The notes beneath the pieces were generated by a model. The model was not told the origin of the DNA. It did no database searches and worked only from the letters and a program-made list of their open reading frames with translations. This document shows positions 1 to 14,655 of a stretch of 64,000 nucleotides of DNA, one piece after another (positions within the stretch are counted from its first letter, which is position 1; every line of letters begins with the position of its first letter). Origin of the DNA: Corydoras sp. C115 (Eukaryota > Chordata > Actinopteri > Siluriformes > Callichthyidae); assembly GCA_019802505.1 (NCBI GenBank), contig JAFMOC010000009.1, positions 7,128,501 through 7,192,500 on the forward strand, in the 5' to 3' direction. The position numbers were made by a program, and so were the translations under genes.

Positions 1-79
1 CACATTCTGATTTGTGTTGTAGAGCTGAACAGCAAATCGAAAAACACTGTGCTCCTGAACCGTGGAGCGCAAGAACAAC

Positions 80-97
80 CCCCCTGAGAGAGAGAGA

Positions 98-162
<65 letters not shown>

Positions 163-255
163 GAAAGAGAGAGAGAGAAAGAGAGAGACAGAGAGAGAGA
201 GAGAAAGAGAGAGAATGAGAGAGAGAGAGTGAGAGAGAGACAGAGAGAGTGAGAG
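80..255. repeat. (GA)n-rich simple repeat in gria3 intron 1
   Basis: Imperfect GA/GAGAA purine tract of about 175 bp, directly readable. It lies inside the start of gria3 intron 1. Bases 1-79 before it and the (TG)-rich stretch 256-398 after it contain no recognisable exon. Confidence 0.9.
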
Positions 256-398
256 ATGTTGTATACAAAATCTTTACAGAAAGACGAAACATATTTCTAC
301 AGCAACAGCACAAGTGTACATAAGTGTGTGTTTATGTGAGTGTGTGTGAGTGTTTAGGTGAGTGTGAGTGTTTAGGTGAGTGTGTGTGTTGGACTCAC

Positions 399-489
399 CG
401 ATGCTGATCTGGTTTGGAAACCCTCCACGCGCTTGTCCCACGAGCCACGGAAACAGCAGGACGCAGGCGAGCGCGCGTGGCCTCATCAT
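399..489 (-). CDS. gria3: AMPA-type ionotropic glutamate receptor 3, first coding exon (partial)
   Basis: Encodes the N-terminus of a ligand-gated cation channel subunit of excitatory synapses. Seen: ATG at 489 (a second ATG follows at once), a hydrophobic signal peptide of about 20 residues (core LACVLLFPWLVG), then GGFPNQISI, and a split Gly codon at a GTGAGT donor after base 399. Exon 1 of AMPA receptor genes ends at this same Ile-Gly point. GGFPN-ISIG is typical of GluA3; GluA1 has NFPNNIQIG and GluA2 SSNSIQIG. The exon is 91 nt, phase 1. The rest of the gene lies beyond the left edge. Whether this is gria3a or gria3b cannot be decided from 30 residues. Confidence 0.82.
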
Positions 490-926
490 CTCTCCGCGAG
501 TCCGTCACCGCGCGCGCACAGCCGCCGACCGCTGCATCAGGACCCGACTGATGGGAGACAGGACAGGACAGGACAGGACAGGACAGGACACGAGAGAACA
601 GGACAGGACAGGAGAGGACAGGACGCAGTGAGCCGCGCGGTGGAATAAGACGCGCCGCGCGCAAGAGAGAGAGAGAGAAAGAGAAAGAGAGAGCCGCGGC
701 GCGTTCCGCTCGGATCTGCACTGTTGATAGTGAGAGGAGGGGGGGGGGGGGGCGCAACAGCGTCCCGTCTCTGCACCGGACAGTGCACGCGCCAATCGAA
801 CCCGGCGTGACGTGGGATCGGAACAGCAGCCGCGCGCGTGAGCGCACACTGCAGAGAGTCGCGCCGCGTGCGCGCGCAGCAGGACACACGCGCGCTCCCC
901 TGGCCTGCCGTCATGTGCACAAACCG

Positions 927-976
<50 letters not shown>

Positions 977-1000
977 AGCGCTCGCTGCGTCTGTGAAACG
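490..1000 (-). promoter_or_regulatory. GC/CpG-rich 5' flank of gria3
   Basis: The 500 bp upstream of the gria3 ATG are far richer in CpG than the surrounding AT-rich DNA (for example the stretches near 500-535, 640-720 and 830-900), as expected for the 5' UTR and CpG-island promoter of a neuronal receptor gene. No TATA box is evident. A GGACA pentamer array and a (GT)n tract interrupt it. The transcription start is not identifiable by eye. Confidence 0.55.
556..630. repeat. (GGACA)n pentanucleotide array
   Basis: About 13 tandem GGACA units, with variants (GAGAACA, GAGGACA) in the middle, in the presumed gria3 5' UTR. It gives open frames in several frames that are not genes. Confidence 0.9.
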
Positions 1001-2052
1001 TAACCCGGTGGTTCGGATCCGCACCCAGGGGGGGGGGTCACACACACACACACACCCGAGGGGGAAGTCTGTCCTACATTTACAGAAATCAGTGTTCTAT
1101 TAAAACAGAGCGACACACTTCCTCTTCCTCGTCTCTCACCTTCATGATTCTCAGACACACACACACACACACACACAGCACGCTGTGATTAACTGATTCT
1201 AATATTACACATGTTCTGCTCAGTTACAGAATTAAATGATGGAAGATGTTCATCAGTCTTCCACTAACACTCTGTGATGTACAAACATCTGAAGGAGAAC
1301 TGTTTAGTTCCTTTAACAGGACAACAGGAACCTTTTTACTAACGGTTCCTATTAATAAAAGCATGAGCTAAGCAGATGCAAGGCTTTGAAGCACCATCAC
1401 TAGTCCCCCCCCCCACACACACACACACACACCACTAACCTACCTAGAGTATTACTGCCAGTATGAACATGGCTTGTGTGTGTGTGTGTGTGTGTAAGAA
1501 TGTGCTGGTGTGTCTCTGCTTCATTTCACTTGCTGCTTAATGACTGTGTGTAATTAATGAACACACACACGTGCGTGTGCGCAGCACTAATTCAATTAAC
1601 TGATGTGCACACACTCGGAGGAAATGGGAGCTTGTGCCGTAGTGACTAAGTACCATTGATTTGCCCCCCCCCCCCACACACACACACACACAACCCATTT
1701 ATTCCCTCTCTATAAATCACTCTCTTGCACACTTAGCATTTCTTCACTCCAACAGTTAAGTATCCTTTATAACACTAACTTTCACCACCTGTAAGACTGT
1801 TAACCACCTCTCTCACACACACACACACACCACCCCACTGAGGTTTCACACAACCCATAACCTCGTACTTAAACTATTTAATTTAGTTTCATTAAATGGT
1901 TCCTCCATTAAGAGTTCCTTTAAACAGAGAAGACAGGGAGAACCTTACAAATTCAGTACGGAACAAAAACAAAGACTTTAAATACGTATTTATTTATGTT
2001 TTAAATAGAAATGACACTTATATAATAAAAATGTTCAGGGATATGACCCTCA
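1001..2052. other. Intergenic between gria3 and cchcr1
   Basis: AT-rich sequence with short (CA)n/(GT)n tracts near 1040, 1156, 1417, 1470, 1675 and 1815. No exon, RNA gene or transposon recognised. The left end may still be gria3 promoter and the right end is cchcr1 3' UTR. Confidence 0.6.
1989..1994 (-). terminator. Candidate cchcr1 poly(A) signal
   Basis: TTTATT on the plus strand reads AATAAA on the minus strand, about 60 nt past the cchcr1 stop codon. The position suits a short 3' UTR. The hexamer alone is weak evidence. Confidence 0.5.
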
Positions 2053-2760
2053 TCAGCCTTCTTCATCCTCCTCTTCCTCGTCTGTGCTGAGTATGACTGC
2101 AGTGCTGAGAGTGCGCAGCTCACCCAACACACTCATTACACTACCTGTTACACACACACACATTAATGCATTCTGACATCTGTTATACACAGACCTGTGA
2201 AAGCTCACTGTGTGTACATGCATGTGTGTGTGTGTGTGTGTGTGTGTCTCACCCTCCTGTTGCTCTGTACTCTCACACTGCTGCTGTAGATGGGTAGGTT
2301 GTGCGTGTTGTGTTTGTGTTGTGTTTTTTGCTGCCGTCCTCATTCGCTTGTATTCACTCAGCAGTCCTTGCTGCTGAACTACTGCCTAAACAAACACATT
2401 TAATGAGTGTGTTCTGTAAGTATGATTTTGTTAGGGCATTGTACATTCTGGTCTGTATGACTGTGGATGTGTGTGTGTGTGTGTGTGTATGTTTAAGGGA
2501 GTGTACAGGTTGTTGGGGGAGTGCGTAAGTGAGTGAATGTTACCAGCAGGATGTTGCACTCTCGGTCCTTCTCCTTCAGTTGTGTTTGTAGGTTTGTGAT
2601 TTGTGTGCGTGTGTGTTCGGAGCGCGCTCTCTCAGACTCTCGTTCATGCTCTCGCTCTCTTATGGCTGCCCGCTCCACTTGCCGAAGGGCTACAACTAAA
2701 AAAACACACACACACACACCACTTAATGAAAACAGGGAGAAACAAATCTTTTATTAAATT

Positions 2761-2791
<31 letters not shown>

Positions 2792-5335
2792 CACCTGCTT
2801 TGGTATGTTCTCTCCTGGCAGTGTTCAGTTCACTCTCCATGTCTCTGAGATTTTTGTCACATGCATTCTCCACCTTAGAGAGATTCTCCTGAAAAACTAC
2901 CCCCCATACATACACACACACACATACATACACACACCTACTCTCAGTAATGTAGCTGGGGGTTAACAGATGTACAGTATTTTTCTTACAGCAGCATTAA
3001 CATTCATCATCATTTAGTCAAGTGTGTATGTGTATTGTGTGCAACACCTGTGTGTGTGTGATGGGCCTCAGCTTGGAGCTCCACGATGGTCCTCTTCTGT
3101 TCCTCACAAGAAGTGTGAGCCTTTAAACGCTGCAGTTCACACATCTGCAGCTCTTCTTTACTCCTGTCCACTAAACACAAGCATACACATTAAAGAGACA
3201 TTGTATAATTAAAATCTGTGTGTGTATTAAATTTAAATATGTATATATGTGTGTGTATGTGTGTGTGCATACATTGCAGTTGTAGTTCTTTTAAAGCATT
3301 GTTGATCAGTTCTGGTGTGCGTTTTAGTTCCTGGGAAAGTTTCTCTCTCTCTGAGCTCAGCTGCTCCACCTGTAACTGTAATCTCTCAACACAACTACAC
3401 ACACACACACACACACACACACAATGATAAAGGGATCTGAACAGTGGATTTGGGACACAGCCTGTCAGGGTGGTTGGAGGTGGTACCTGACTGAGGAAGA
3501 GGGTTCTTCAGGTGTTGTAGCCTGTTGGGCCCTCTGTAGAGCTTCTTTCCTCAAAAACAAACCTATGAAAACCAAACAGGTATTAAGATTCAAGATTCAA
3601 GAAAATTGTATTATCATTACTATCACATGTGGTACATTATCATAATTATGGGTCACGGACCCCGATTACCCTGTTATTTTGAAGTTATCATTTAAATTTA
3701 AATTTTAAAGAAGAAAATGAGAATTTTTTTTATTAATGCAGCCTGTACAGCACGCACATGCACACATACACACACTTACCATGTACAGTGTCGAGGCGAG
3801 TGTTAGCGAATCTGAGCCTCTGTGTAAGAACTCTCATGTTCGACTGAGCAGCTTCAAAGTGATGCTCCCACTGCCCGACACACACACTCATCCTGCAACA
3901 AACACACACAGACACACAACCTAGCAGGTCATAAAATCCAACCTCATCTGTATATTCATTGTGTGTTTGTGTGTGTATGGGAGTGTGTGTAACAGCTTAC
4001 CTTTGAACGGAATCAATGATGTCAGTTATATAGTTCTCATTTATCTCATTACATTGTTTTATTTTATTATTTTGCTCAGATAGACTGTTTAACTGATCCT
4101 CTAATTCCTAAACACACACACACACAGAGTAATACAATTAGGTATTGGATGTTGTAAAATGTTGTTTAGGAGGATTTGTGCAGTGTGTGTACCTGTGTGT
4201 GCATGGTGTGTAGTTGGAGTTGTGCAGTCTTGTCCTGAAGATTGTGTTGTAGAAGAAAGATGTTTGACTGCAGCTTCTGAACTTCTTGCTCTAAAGTAGA
4301 AATCTACATTCAAACACAAGCACACAAGCGCACACACACACACACACGTTAAAAACACTACTTGAAAAGTGGGATGAACAGGACGACAAGCAGTCTACAC
4401 TGATAGAGTGTGTAGTGTATTGTTCAGTGATGTAATAGCAGGTGGGTGTCGTACCCGGTCACACAGGTGAGATTTCTCTGTCTGCAGCTGAGAGTCTCTG
4501 GTTTGCAGTTGTATGAGCAGCGTGAAGACCTTCTGTCTCCATAAACTCAACAACCGAACTGCCACATGCTTCTTCAGAGGATCACACTGTGACACACACA
4601 CACATCAGACTTCTGATTTATAGTGTTACTGAGTGTGTGTATGTGTGTGTGTGTGTTTGGACCAACCTGGTCTCCCAACTCTTTCTCCTGTAGAGCCAGA
4701 ATGTCATTGGCTGATTTCACTCGCACATTCAGCAACTCAACTGCTAAAGACAAAGCATCTTTCTCCTTCTGTAGCTTCTACACACACACACACACACACA
4801 CAGAGATGAGTGGTCCAACATGCTAACAGACCACCATGACAGAGAATCAGGGTTTCATGGTTCAGGTACCCCTTGTCATGTCAGATGTTGGGTGGGGTTT
4901 AATCACAGTGAAGTCAGGGATGTACTGTGTGTGTGTGTGTGTGTACCTGTATGTGAGTGTGTGGCTCCTCCTCTGTACTCTGGGAGCCAATGTAACAGCG
5001 TAGTTTGCTCAGAGCCTCGGTCTGTTCTATCATGGCTGTCCTTACACCGCTGCAGGAACACACACCCCACAATCAGCACACTTAATGGAACTAAGACAGG
5101 AAAGCTGTACCAATCAGTATGCTCTGTGCATCAAGCCCCGCCCCTGCATAAGTTCTCATATGCAGAACTCACCTGAGCTGTTCCTTCAGACTGTCTCTCT
5201 CTGATGTCACTTCTTCCACAAGCCGCTTGAGTGAGGTCACTTCCTGCGTGACTGTGTGCAGTGTGTTCTGCAGCTGTGAGTTGGTGTGAGTGAGAGCAGA
5301 GAGTTCTGCTGAGTGATGCTCACACACCTGTACAT

Positions 5336-5394
<59 letters not shown>

Positions 5395-6418
5395 TAAGAA
5401 AGTCTGCAATCGCAAAGTGCACACAGAAGAGTGTGTGTGTGTGTGTGTGTGTGTGACCTGCTGATGTAATTTGCTCTGTAATTGTTTTTCATCTTCAGAG
5501 ATGCACAGTTCCTTTTCCCAGTGTTCTTTCTGCATCACACACTCTACCTGCAGCTCTGAAAACTACACACACACACACACATGTACAACTCCTGTCTACT
5601 TTCTGTGTGCTTCGGTGTGTTTGTGTGTGTGTGTGTGTGTGTACCTTTTGTTTGATTTGATATAATTCAGTACACAGCCGTTCTCGCTCTACACACTGCC
5701 TGTAACACACACAACAAAAAATTGACAAATCTAATTAGCATGTTTTAATAGTTTATTTTTGTGGTTGTGTCTCATTTACACGTTCTGACATTGTTTATTC
5801 CAGTTACATCATGGGAAAGAACAGTGTGCTGTGGATTCTCACTTCAAAATGGTTTTCAATTCATTCTTTTCAAGTCATCTGGAGAATTTTCACCTACTGC
5901 AACAAGATCCTGTCTGTGTGGAATTTGCATGTTCTCCCCATGGCTGTGTTTATTTTTTCCCGTGCTCTCAGGTTTCCTTCCACAATCCAAGAACATTAAA
6001 CATAGGAAAGTTATTCTAGATGTAAATGTATAGGCCCTATGACAGTGACCACAATGAGACACAGAAACATATGTTTCTATAAAACTGTAAAAAAAAAAAA
6101 ATTGTTAGCCCTCAGTGACGATGTTCTCTAATACCAGATTACTTTAATTAGAACAGTGTATGTGTGTAACAGACACCTGATGATGGTGCTGTCTCTCTCT
6201 CTGAGTTCTCCTCTCAGTCGCTCTACCTCTGCCCTTAGCTCTCTCTCCTCTGAACTCCCCGGTGGATGAGGTGGGTGAAGCTGCAGCCGTGGATGGGATT
6301 CTGGGTGGCACTGCAGAAGTTCCCGTCTGTGTGGGTGAGGGGGCAAAGCGGTGGAGGTGACTGAGAAGTGACATGGAGTGAGTAGAGTTGGAGAAGAGTG
6401 TTCATCTGTGTGGGCACG

Positions 6419-6483
<65 letters not shown>

Positions 6484-7479
6484 ACATACACACATACACA
6501 CACACACACACAGAGAGAAGAGAGAGAGCATATATGCCAGAGTTTAATCATGGTTGGTGTTAGTCTCAGGTTGAGCATCCACATTCTGATTTAACTTGAA
6601 ATACACAGACAGAGTTATGGAACACATCCAACACATCAGAAATCAGAAAACTGATGAGATGTTAAATGTTTTATCAGCAAACACTCTGGTTCGTGGTTCT
6701 CTAAAGTGCTACATGACAGTGTCTCCCCTCCCCCATGTCATTAGACTGTTAAATTCTTAATCACTTGGAACGATTTCAAATTTAGTTCCGGGCCACATGC
6801 TACCTGCACACTATTTATCACCTACAATTTTGTGCAATGTGCAATTCAAACACCTCAGGTCTTTTATCTATATTTTATAGCGATAATTTATATATTTTAT
6901 TCATTCATTCATTATTTTCTGCTTTATCCTCTATTAAGATCGCGGTGGGGTTCCCCATACCCATCCAGGGGAGAACGTTTCGGGCGCTGGGCAGATACAC
7001 CCAGGACAGGGGGCAATCTATCCCTGGGCACACACTCACTCACACAAACACACTCTATATGGGGCAATTTGGAGAATTCAATTGACCTTGATCCATGTTT
7101 TTGGACTGTGGGAGGAAACCAGAGAACCTGGAGGAAACCCACGCGGACACGGGGAGAACATGCAAACTCCACCCAGATTAGGATACGAACCGGGAATCCC
7201 TAACGCTGAGAGGAGAACATGCTAAACCACTAAGCCACCGCAGCACATTTATAATATGAATATTTTGTGATCGGTGCAGAAGCTCAGAAGTATAATAATA
7301 ATAATAATTATAATAATAATAATAATAACAATAACAATAATAAAGATCAAACTAAACCTAATGTTTTACCTCAGAACAGAAACCCAACGACCAGCTACGA
7401 AGCTAACGGCTAACGGCGCGAGCTCACCTGTTAGAGGAGTTTTAATGAAGTCAGCCGGAGCGCTCAGTCTCTCCTCCAT
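2053..7479 (-). CDS. cchcr1: Coiled-coil alpha-helical rod protein 1
   Basis: Centrosome/P-body coiled-coil protein, tied to keratinocyte growth and the centriole-satellite network in mammals. Eighteen exons: 7428-7479, 6177-6360, 5645-5699, 5458-5562, 5173-5327, 4947-5049, 4667-4777, 4455-4586, 4193-4303, 4001-4107, 3780-3892, 3487-3562, 3273-3394, 3048-3170, 2795-2896, 2544-2695, 2253-2385, 2053-2144. They total 2028 nt (675 aa) with all phases matching; human CCHCR1 is about 780 aa. Heptad-rich helices fill most of the length. Diagnostic blocks: LLSLWRQKVFTLLIQLQ (human has WREKVFALMVQLKSQ), EHTKAVVALRQ (EHAKAVVSLRQ), QQQGLLSEYKRMR and GSVMSVLGEL near the C-terminus. Many introns are only 80-170 nt with AC/GT repeat ends. 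The start at 7479 gives MEERLSAPADF. The 3048/2896 junction is in frame only with the acceptor ending at 2897 (GTAG). Confidence 0.9.
2145..2252 (-). other. AC-GT bridged intron (cchcr1 last intron)
   Basis: 108-nt intron on the sense strand: GTGAG followed by (AC)n, and ending (GT)n-AACAG. The repeats sit at opposite ends and are complementary. Confidence 0.75.
2696..2794 (-). other. AC-GT bridged intron (cchcr1)
   Basis: 99-nt intron on the sense strand: GTGC(AC)n at the donor, and (GT)n plus a short T run before the acceptor AG. The tracts could pair over roughly ten or more base pairs. Confidence 0.75.
4108..4192 (-). other. AC-GT bridged intron (cchcr1)
   Basis: 85-nt intron beginning GTACACACAC and ending (GT)n-TTTAG on the sense strand. 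There is no real polypyrimidine tract apart from the three T's. Confidence 0.7.
4587..4666 (-). other. AC-GT bridged intron (cchcr1)
   Basis: 80-nt intron. The donor GTTGG is followed within 10 nt by (AC)n, and the 3' end is (GT)n then CACAG. This is close to the minimum vertebrate intron length, so paired ends would leave a small loop. Confidence 0.75.
5328..5457 (-). other. AC-GT bridged intron (cchcr1)
   Basis: 130-nt sense-strand intron: GTC(AC)n with about 13 units at the 5' end, and more than 20 GT units before a TGCATGTACAG acceptor. Confidence 0.8.
5563..5644 (-). other. AC-GT bridged intron (cchcr1), clearest example
   Basis: 82-nt sense-strand intron: GTAC then about 10 AC units, a middle of about 35 nt, then about 10 GT units and TAG. 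The repeats occupy most of the intron and lack a classical polypyrimidine tract. The flanking exons (5645-5699 and 5458-5562) are in frame across it. Confidence 0.85.
5915..6000 (+). repeat. Degenerate V-SINE core fragment
   Basis: Contains the V-SINE core words TTTGCATGTTCTCCCC, GGTTTCCTTCCAC and AATCCAAGAACAT, with clear decay. No tRNA-like head or tail remains. It lies in a cchcr1 intron. Confidence 0.7.
6424..6511. repeat. (CA)n microsatellite, about 44 units
   Basis: Near-uninterrupted CA with a few CATA variants, in the cchcr1 intron next to the 6177-6360 exon. Open frames on both strands here are repeat artefacts. Confidence 0.95.
6905..7247 (-). mobile_element. V-SINE (DANA-type), near full length
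   Basis: The minus strand reads the tRNA-like head (TGGCTTAGTGGTTTAGC A box and a GGTTCG B box), the conserved core (TTTGCATGTTCTCCCCGTG, CTCTGGTTTCCTCCCACAG, CCAAAAACATGGATCAAG), and a tail ending in the AAGCAGAAAATAATGAATG motif. It sits in cchcr1 intron 1. This family shares its core with zebrafish DANA. A convincing target-site duplication was not found. Confidence 0.85.
7290..7345. repeat. (TAA)n trinucleotide repeat
   Basis: Runs of ATA/AAT with ACA interruptions in cchcr1 intron 1, about 80 bp from the first coding exon. Confidence 0.9.
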
Positions 7480-7589
7480 CACCTCCTTCACCTTAAACAC
7501 CACCACCTCCACCACAAACACAACCACAACTCAACAAAAACCTCAACAACAACCGCACGAGCAACAACAACAACTGTCTGAACTAAAAC

Positions 7590-7637
7590 TCAGCCCGCCT
7601 CCCCTTCAAACGAAGCTGCAAGCGGAACTGTCGCCAT
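7590..7637 (-). other. Upstream ORF in the cchcr1 5' leader
   Basis: A 15-codon ATG-to-TGA frame, beginning MATVPLAASF, lies 110 nt upstream of the chosen cchcr1 start in a different frame. An ETS-like ACTTCCGG lies just beyond it (7645-7652), which suggests the transcript starts near here. If so, the uORF would be in the leader and could dampen translation (inference). Confidence 0.4.
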
Positions 7638-7639
7638 GA

Positions 7640-10334
7640 CAACACTTCCGGTTTATCAATCTTAAAACATACACAATCTATGAACATTAAGAATAATGTA
7701 AGAATAATATGATTTAAATATGGTTAATACAACAACAATAATATAGCAGAGTACGATAAAGGTTAGATCAATAAATAAAGTTTTTTATTACAAATAAATA
7801 AATAAATAAATAAAGGGAGATTGAAGGTAAATGAAGATTATCTAAAGATAAGATGGAAGTGAGAAAAATAAAGTGATGGCGATTATATTTAAGTTTCATG
7901 AAGGCTTTGATCTAGAGTGCATGAAATATCACTGAAGGTCAGGTGAGGGGATAAATAAAGTTCAATTCATTTATTTATATAGTGCTTTTCACAACAGTAC
8001 ATTGTCAAAAAACAGCTTTACAGTGTCTGAACCCCCAAAGAGCAAGCCAAAGCGACAGTGGCAAGAAAAAAATCCTGGTTATGTTGTTTATTTAGGAAGA
8101 AACCATGGGAGGACTGAAGACTCCCTGAGCGACTGCACAGCATCAACAGTGTAGGACAACCATGTACAGATTGTGCAGTGATCAGGTGTCTATATGAAGG
8201 TTTAAATAATGTTAGATGTTCTTTAAACAGTGCTGAGGATGGACATGATGATGATGATGATGATGATTCACAGAAGCTATGAAACAAATAAACAAGTAAA
8301 AATTATTGATAAATATAACACTGACTCTTACACTGAGCTCTGACGTGAGACAGATTTGGGACATGTCCCAGGCCAGAGAGCTCAGCTGCATGAAACTGAG
8401 AGATAGAACCCAAAATGCATCTGCAGCATCTGTTCATATCAGAAAAAGGTCCCTCCTCTTGCACATCGCCCTCGTGCACGTCTGCTACAGCCTGATGTGA
8501 AACAGAGACCCTTCAGCTCCATCAGCTGTGTTTTTTTTTAATGTGTTGCTTAAGGAGAATGATGTCATCACCTGTCACAGCACATCATCATCGCCTACAG
8601 ATACTGTCAGTGCCAAGAATTTACCCCCATCAGCCAAGGAGGAAGAAGATAGGAGGAAGAAACATTGAGATACAGAGAAAATGTGAAAAGATATGAAACA
8701 TGCAGCATAAGATACAGAGGAAGGAGATCCAGCTGTCTGTCTGTCTGAGAGTCTGTCTGTTACCTCATCAAGAACGTAATAGGATTCTTTTGCTGCTCCG
8801 TGTAAATATAGATCTATATAAACAGTGTAAATATCATTTACAGTGTAAATTATATCTTAATTGAGTGTCCTTATATCTCTGACCTTGAGCTCTGACAGCA
8901 GTACAGATTCATACAGTTCCTTCAACATTAACTTAAATAAACTAAAACTTCACTATAATAAACAAAACTATAATAGTCCTTATTTCCATTGCAAACACAC
9001 ACATGTTATTTATACAACAGCTCCAAAACTATAAGGTTCTATAAGGGACATTTCTGGTACCTCTTAGAGGAACTATACACTAAGCTTTTTTTTTTTTATT
9101 ATTTCAAACATTTTACACATTTTTCAGAAAAGTTCCTATCAAACTGACACCGCTGTAGTCATTTAACGTAATCACGTAGCTCCATCTGGCGTCCAAACAA
9201 CGACACTACAGGAACCAAAATCAAATTTGAAAAGCCAATTTGTTTTTGTTCCAAAAGCATTGTGTGCGTGTGTTTTTTTTAATAAATACAAAAATTAAAT
9301 ATAACAGAGACCTTAATCTTCTAACACAGAGCGAGCGTTTTCTTCTCTGGCTCTCTTACACACCCAAATAAGTTTTACATATGAGTGAGTGGAGTTTAAA
9401 CTAATGCTGAGCATAATTTAAAATAAAAATGATAAAATGATAAATGGATGCTGTTTTTCGCCATTCATACACCTCATGAAATCTAAAAGTGCATCTGAAA
9501 TATGAATGTGTGAAAGTTTATTTCTCGTTTACTTCCTGCACAGAGACACCAGATAGATCAAGAAAAACAGGCCGACATTTACAGAACGCTGCCACTAGAG
9601 GAAGACAAAATGAATGACGGTGGAAGATAACAGGGGATGTGAGATAATAAAGCGTGATAATTATGATTTAATTAGAACACTGAGGTTACAGAGTGGCAGA
9701 ACGTTATTTCCTGCCCCCCCCATTCAGTATGGATCAGTAATGTTCAGGAGGTGTGTGGATGGAATGCTTTTGATCGTGGCGGATATATCAAATAAATATT
9801 TACTTAGGTCAAATGAGGCAGTGTAGAGCTTCAGCTGTCTTTGCATAAATTTAAATATGTCTACGTCTGTTCCACACAAAGAAAAAAAATTACCAACAAA
9901 ATCCTGAAGCTTCTTCACCAATACCATCAACCTACGTGTTGTACTGGATGAAGCTGAATCAGTGAATCGGTAGCTGACCCCTGAATACAACCCCAAACCC
10001 ATTGGTACCCAGTGTAACTGGTATCAGAAGTGACTATGACCTGCTGAAAGCTAGTGTTCAAACTAAAAGAAGAACATTTAGCAATATAAAGCAACCGCTG
10101 TGATCAGAGTGCACATAGCATCCTGTCGGCCCCAGCCACACCCATGTGGCCCTAACTCCTGATCTTCAAAGGAGTATTGATAATAACAAAGTCCCTCCTA
10201 AAATAATCAAAACCTGATCTCCTCAGTGTGCTTTTATCTTATTGCCTATATATTCAATCCAAAATACTGAAGAAATTCTGCTTTTTGGTTTCTCTAAAAG
10301 TTCCCGGATGTTACAGCACTTTGGAATCAGGCCG
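7640..10334. other. Intergenic between cchcr1 and GT6 copy A
   Basis: AT-rich, with no convincing exon or RNA gene. It holds an interspersed-repeat fragment (7966-8170), short (AAAT)n and (GAT)n runs near 7796 and 8245, and the GT6-A 3' UTR at the right end. Short open frames near 8018, 8306, 9614 and 9724 have no recognisable homology or splice support. Confidence 0.6.
7966..8170. repeat. Common teleost interspersed repeat fragment
   Basis: Contains the widespread fish-repeat words ATTTATATAGTGCTTTTCACA, ACATTGTC, CAGCTTTACAG, AGCGACAGTGGCAAG and GAAGAAACCATGGGAGGA. The same family end is seen at 15800-15875 and 63730-63795. Class and autonomous partner are not determinable here. Confidence 0.65.
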
Positions 10335-13385
<3,051 letters not shown>

Positions 13386-14655
13386 GTTGCTTCTCCATCC
13401 ACTTATGTACACAAAGTGAGACGGAGAGAGAGACAGAAGGAAGAAGGAGGGAGGTCCATTGGCGTAACAGCTTTACTATTTAAGCTCAAGGTTTGGGAAC
13501 CTCCTCCTTATTTTTGTTTACAGGTCAAGTCAAAATCTGTTTTATGATCATTCTTGAATGTACAGAACACACAGAGTGTTAACAAAGACGTGATCCGTGA
13601 GTCTAAATGGGGGAGGTCAGTTGGTTTGATCAGTGCAGGTTCTAACAGTGGTGCAGATTGGATCAGATTATAGACCTGCTTCAAACCTGAAGACCCCACA
13701 GACTCTGATGGCAAAAAACTCCAAAATCTGTGTGCATTAAAACACGTGCTGAGATCTGTACTAAAAAAATCAATACTATAATAACCAGGTGGAAGGTTTT
13801 ATCGAGAAACCAGACAAAAAAACAAAACAAAAATAAAACTCACACAAAACAAGAACCATACAAAGCCTCATCCACAACATTAAAATTAAACGTTCTCCAT
13901 ATTTTATTAATGTCTTCCTCATTTTAGTTCTATTGTGAGCAGTTTTCTTTATAAGAATAAATCATCAACAAATCACTGTCTTGAATCTGCTCCTCCGGTT
14001 CATCATACAAGATTCCTCATAAAGACAAAGCCAAAAATCAGAATGGGATCAGACTGACTCACGGAACCAAAACAAACTCAGACAGAAATGATGGGCTCTG
14101 TTTAATCACCTCTCAGCTGCAACTGTCCGTCTCCCTGAACGTGGTAGCTGGGTGCGTCCCTTAAACCATGATCTCATAACTAATCTGAGATTAAACCTGT
14201 CTGATCTGATGTGTGGAGCAAGAGCTGAGGGCTGCTGGGTGGAAGTCACCATGCATTTGCTAAATCACATGATTGGGTGACATGAGAGCATGAAATTGTA
14301 ATTAAATTATAAACTTTTTAAAGTTTATAAAGCCTCTTTTAAGCTGAGGGAAGATGCAGAGACTCAGTTTAGCGCTTCTGCATTGCACTTACATTTTACC
14401 GGGAACAGCTACTACACTTGGCTCTAAGATGTTTATGTATTAGGGTGCCCATTTTTTTTACTGTGCCCCTCCCCATACTTGGAGCGAGAGGGGGACACGG
14501 GCAGTCTGGTTACCCTGCATTCAAAAAGGTGCCTCTCTGCTAGAGGAGCATCAGGAGAGGACCAGCACCAGATCTGTAAGCATCCATTAATATTTTATTC
14601 ATTATATTTATTTTCTGAAGCGTGCGAATGCACTCTGAGGTGAACAACGTTGCCA

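Noticed and set aside
395..1176. Long minus-strand open frames over the gria3 upstream region
   Set aside because: Created by GGACA, GA and CA repeats and GC-rich leader; only the 399-489 frame matches a protein family.
2888..3048. Apparent frame break in cchcr1 between exons 3048-3170 and 2795-2888
   Set aside because: Using the acceptor GGGGTAG eight bases upstream (exon 2795-2896) restores phase and keeps the conserved downstream frame.
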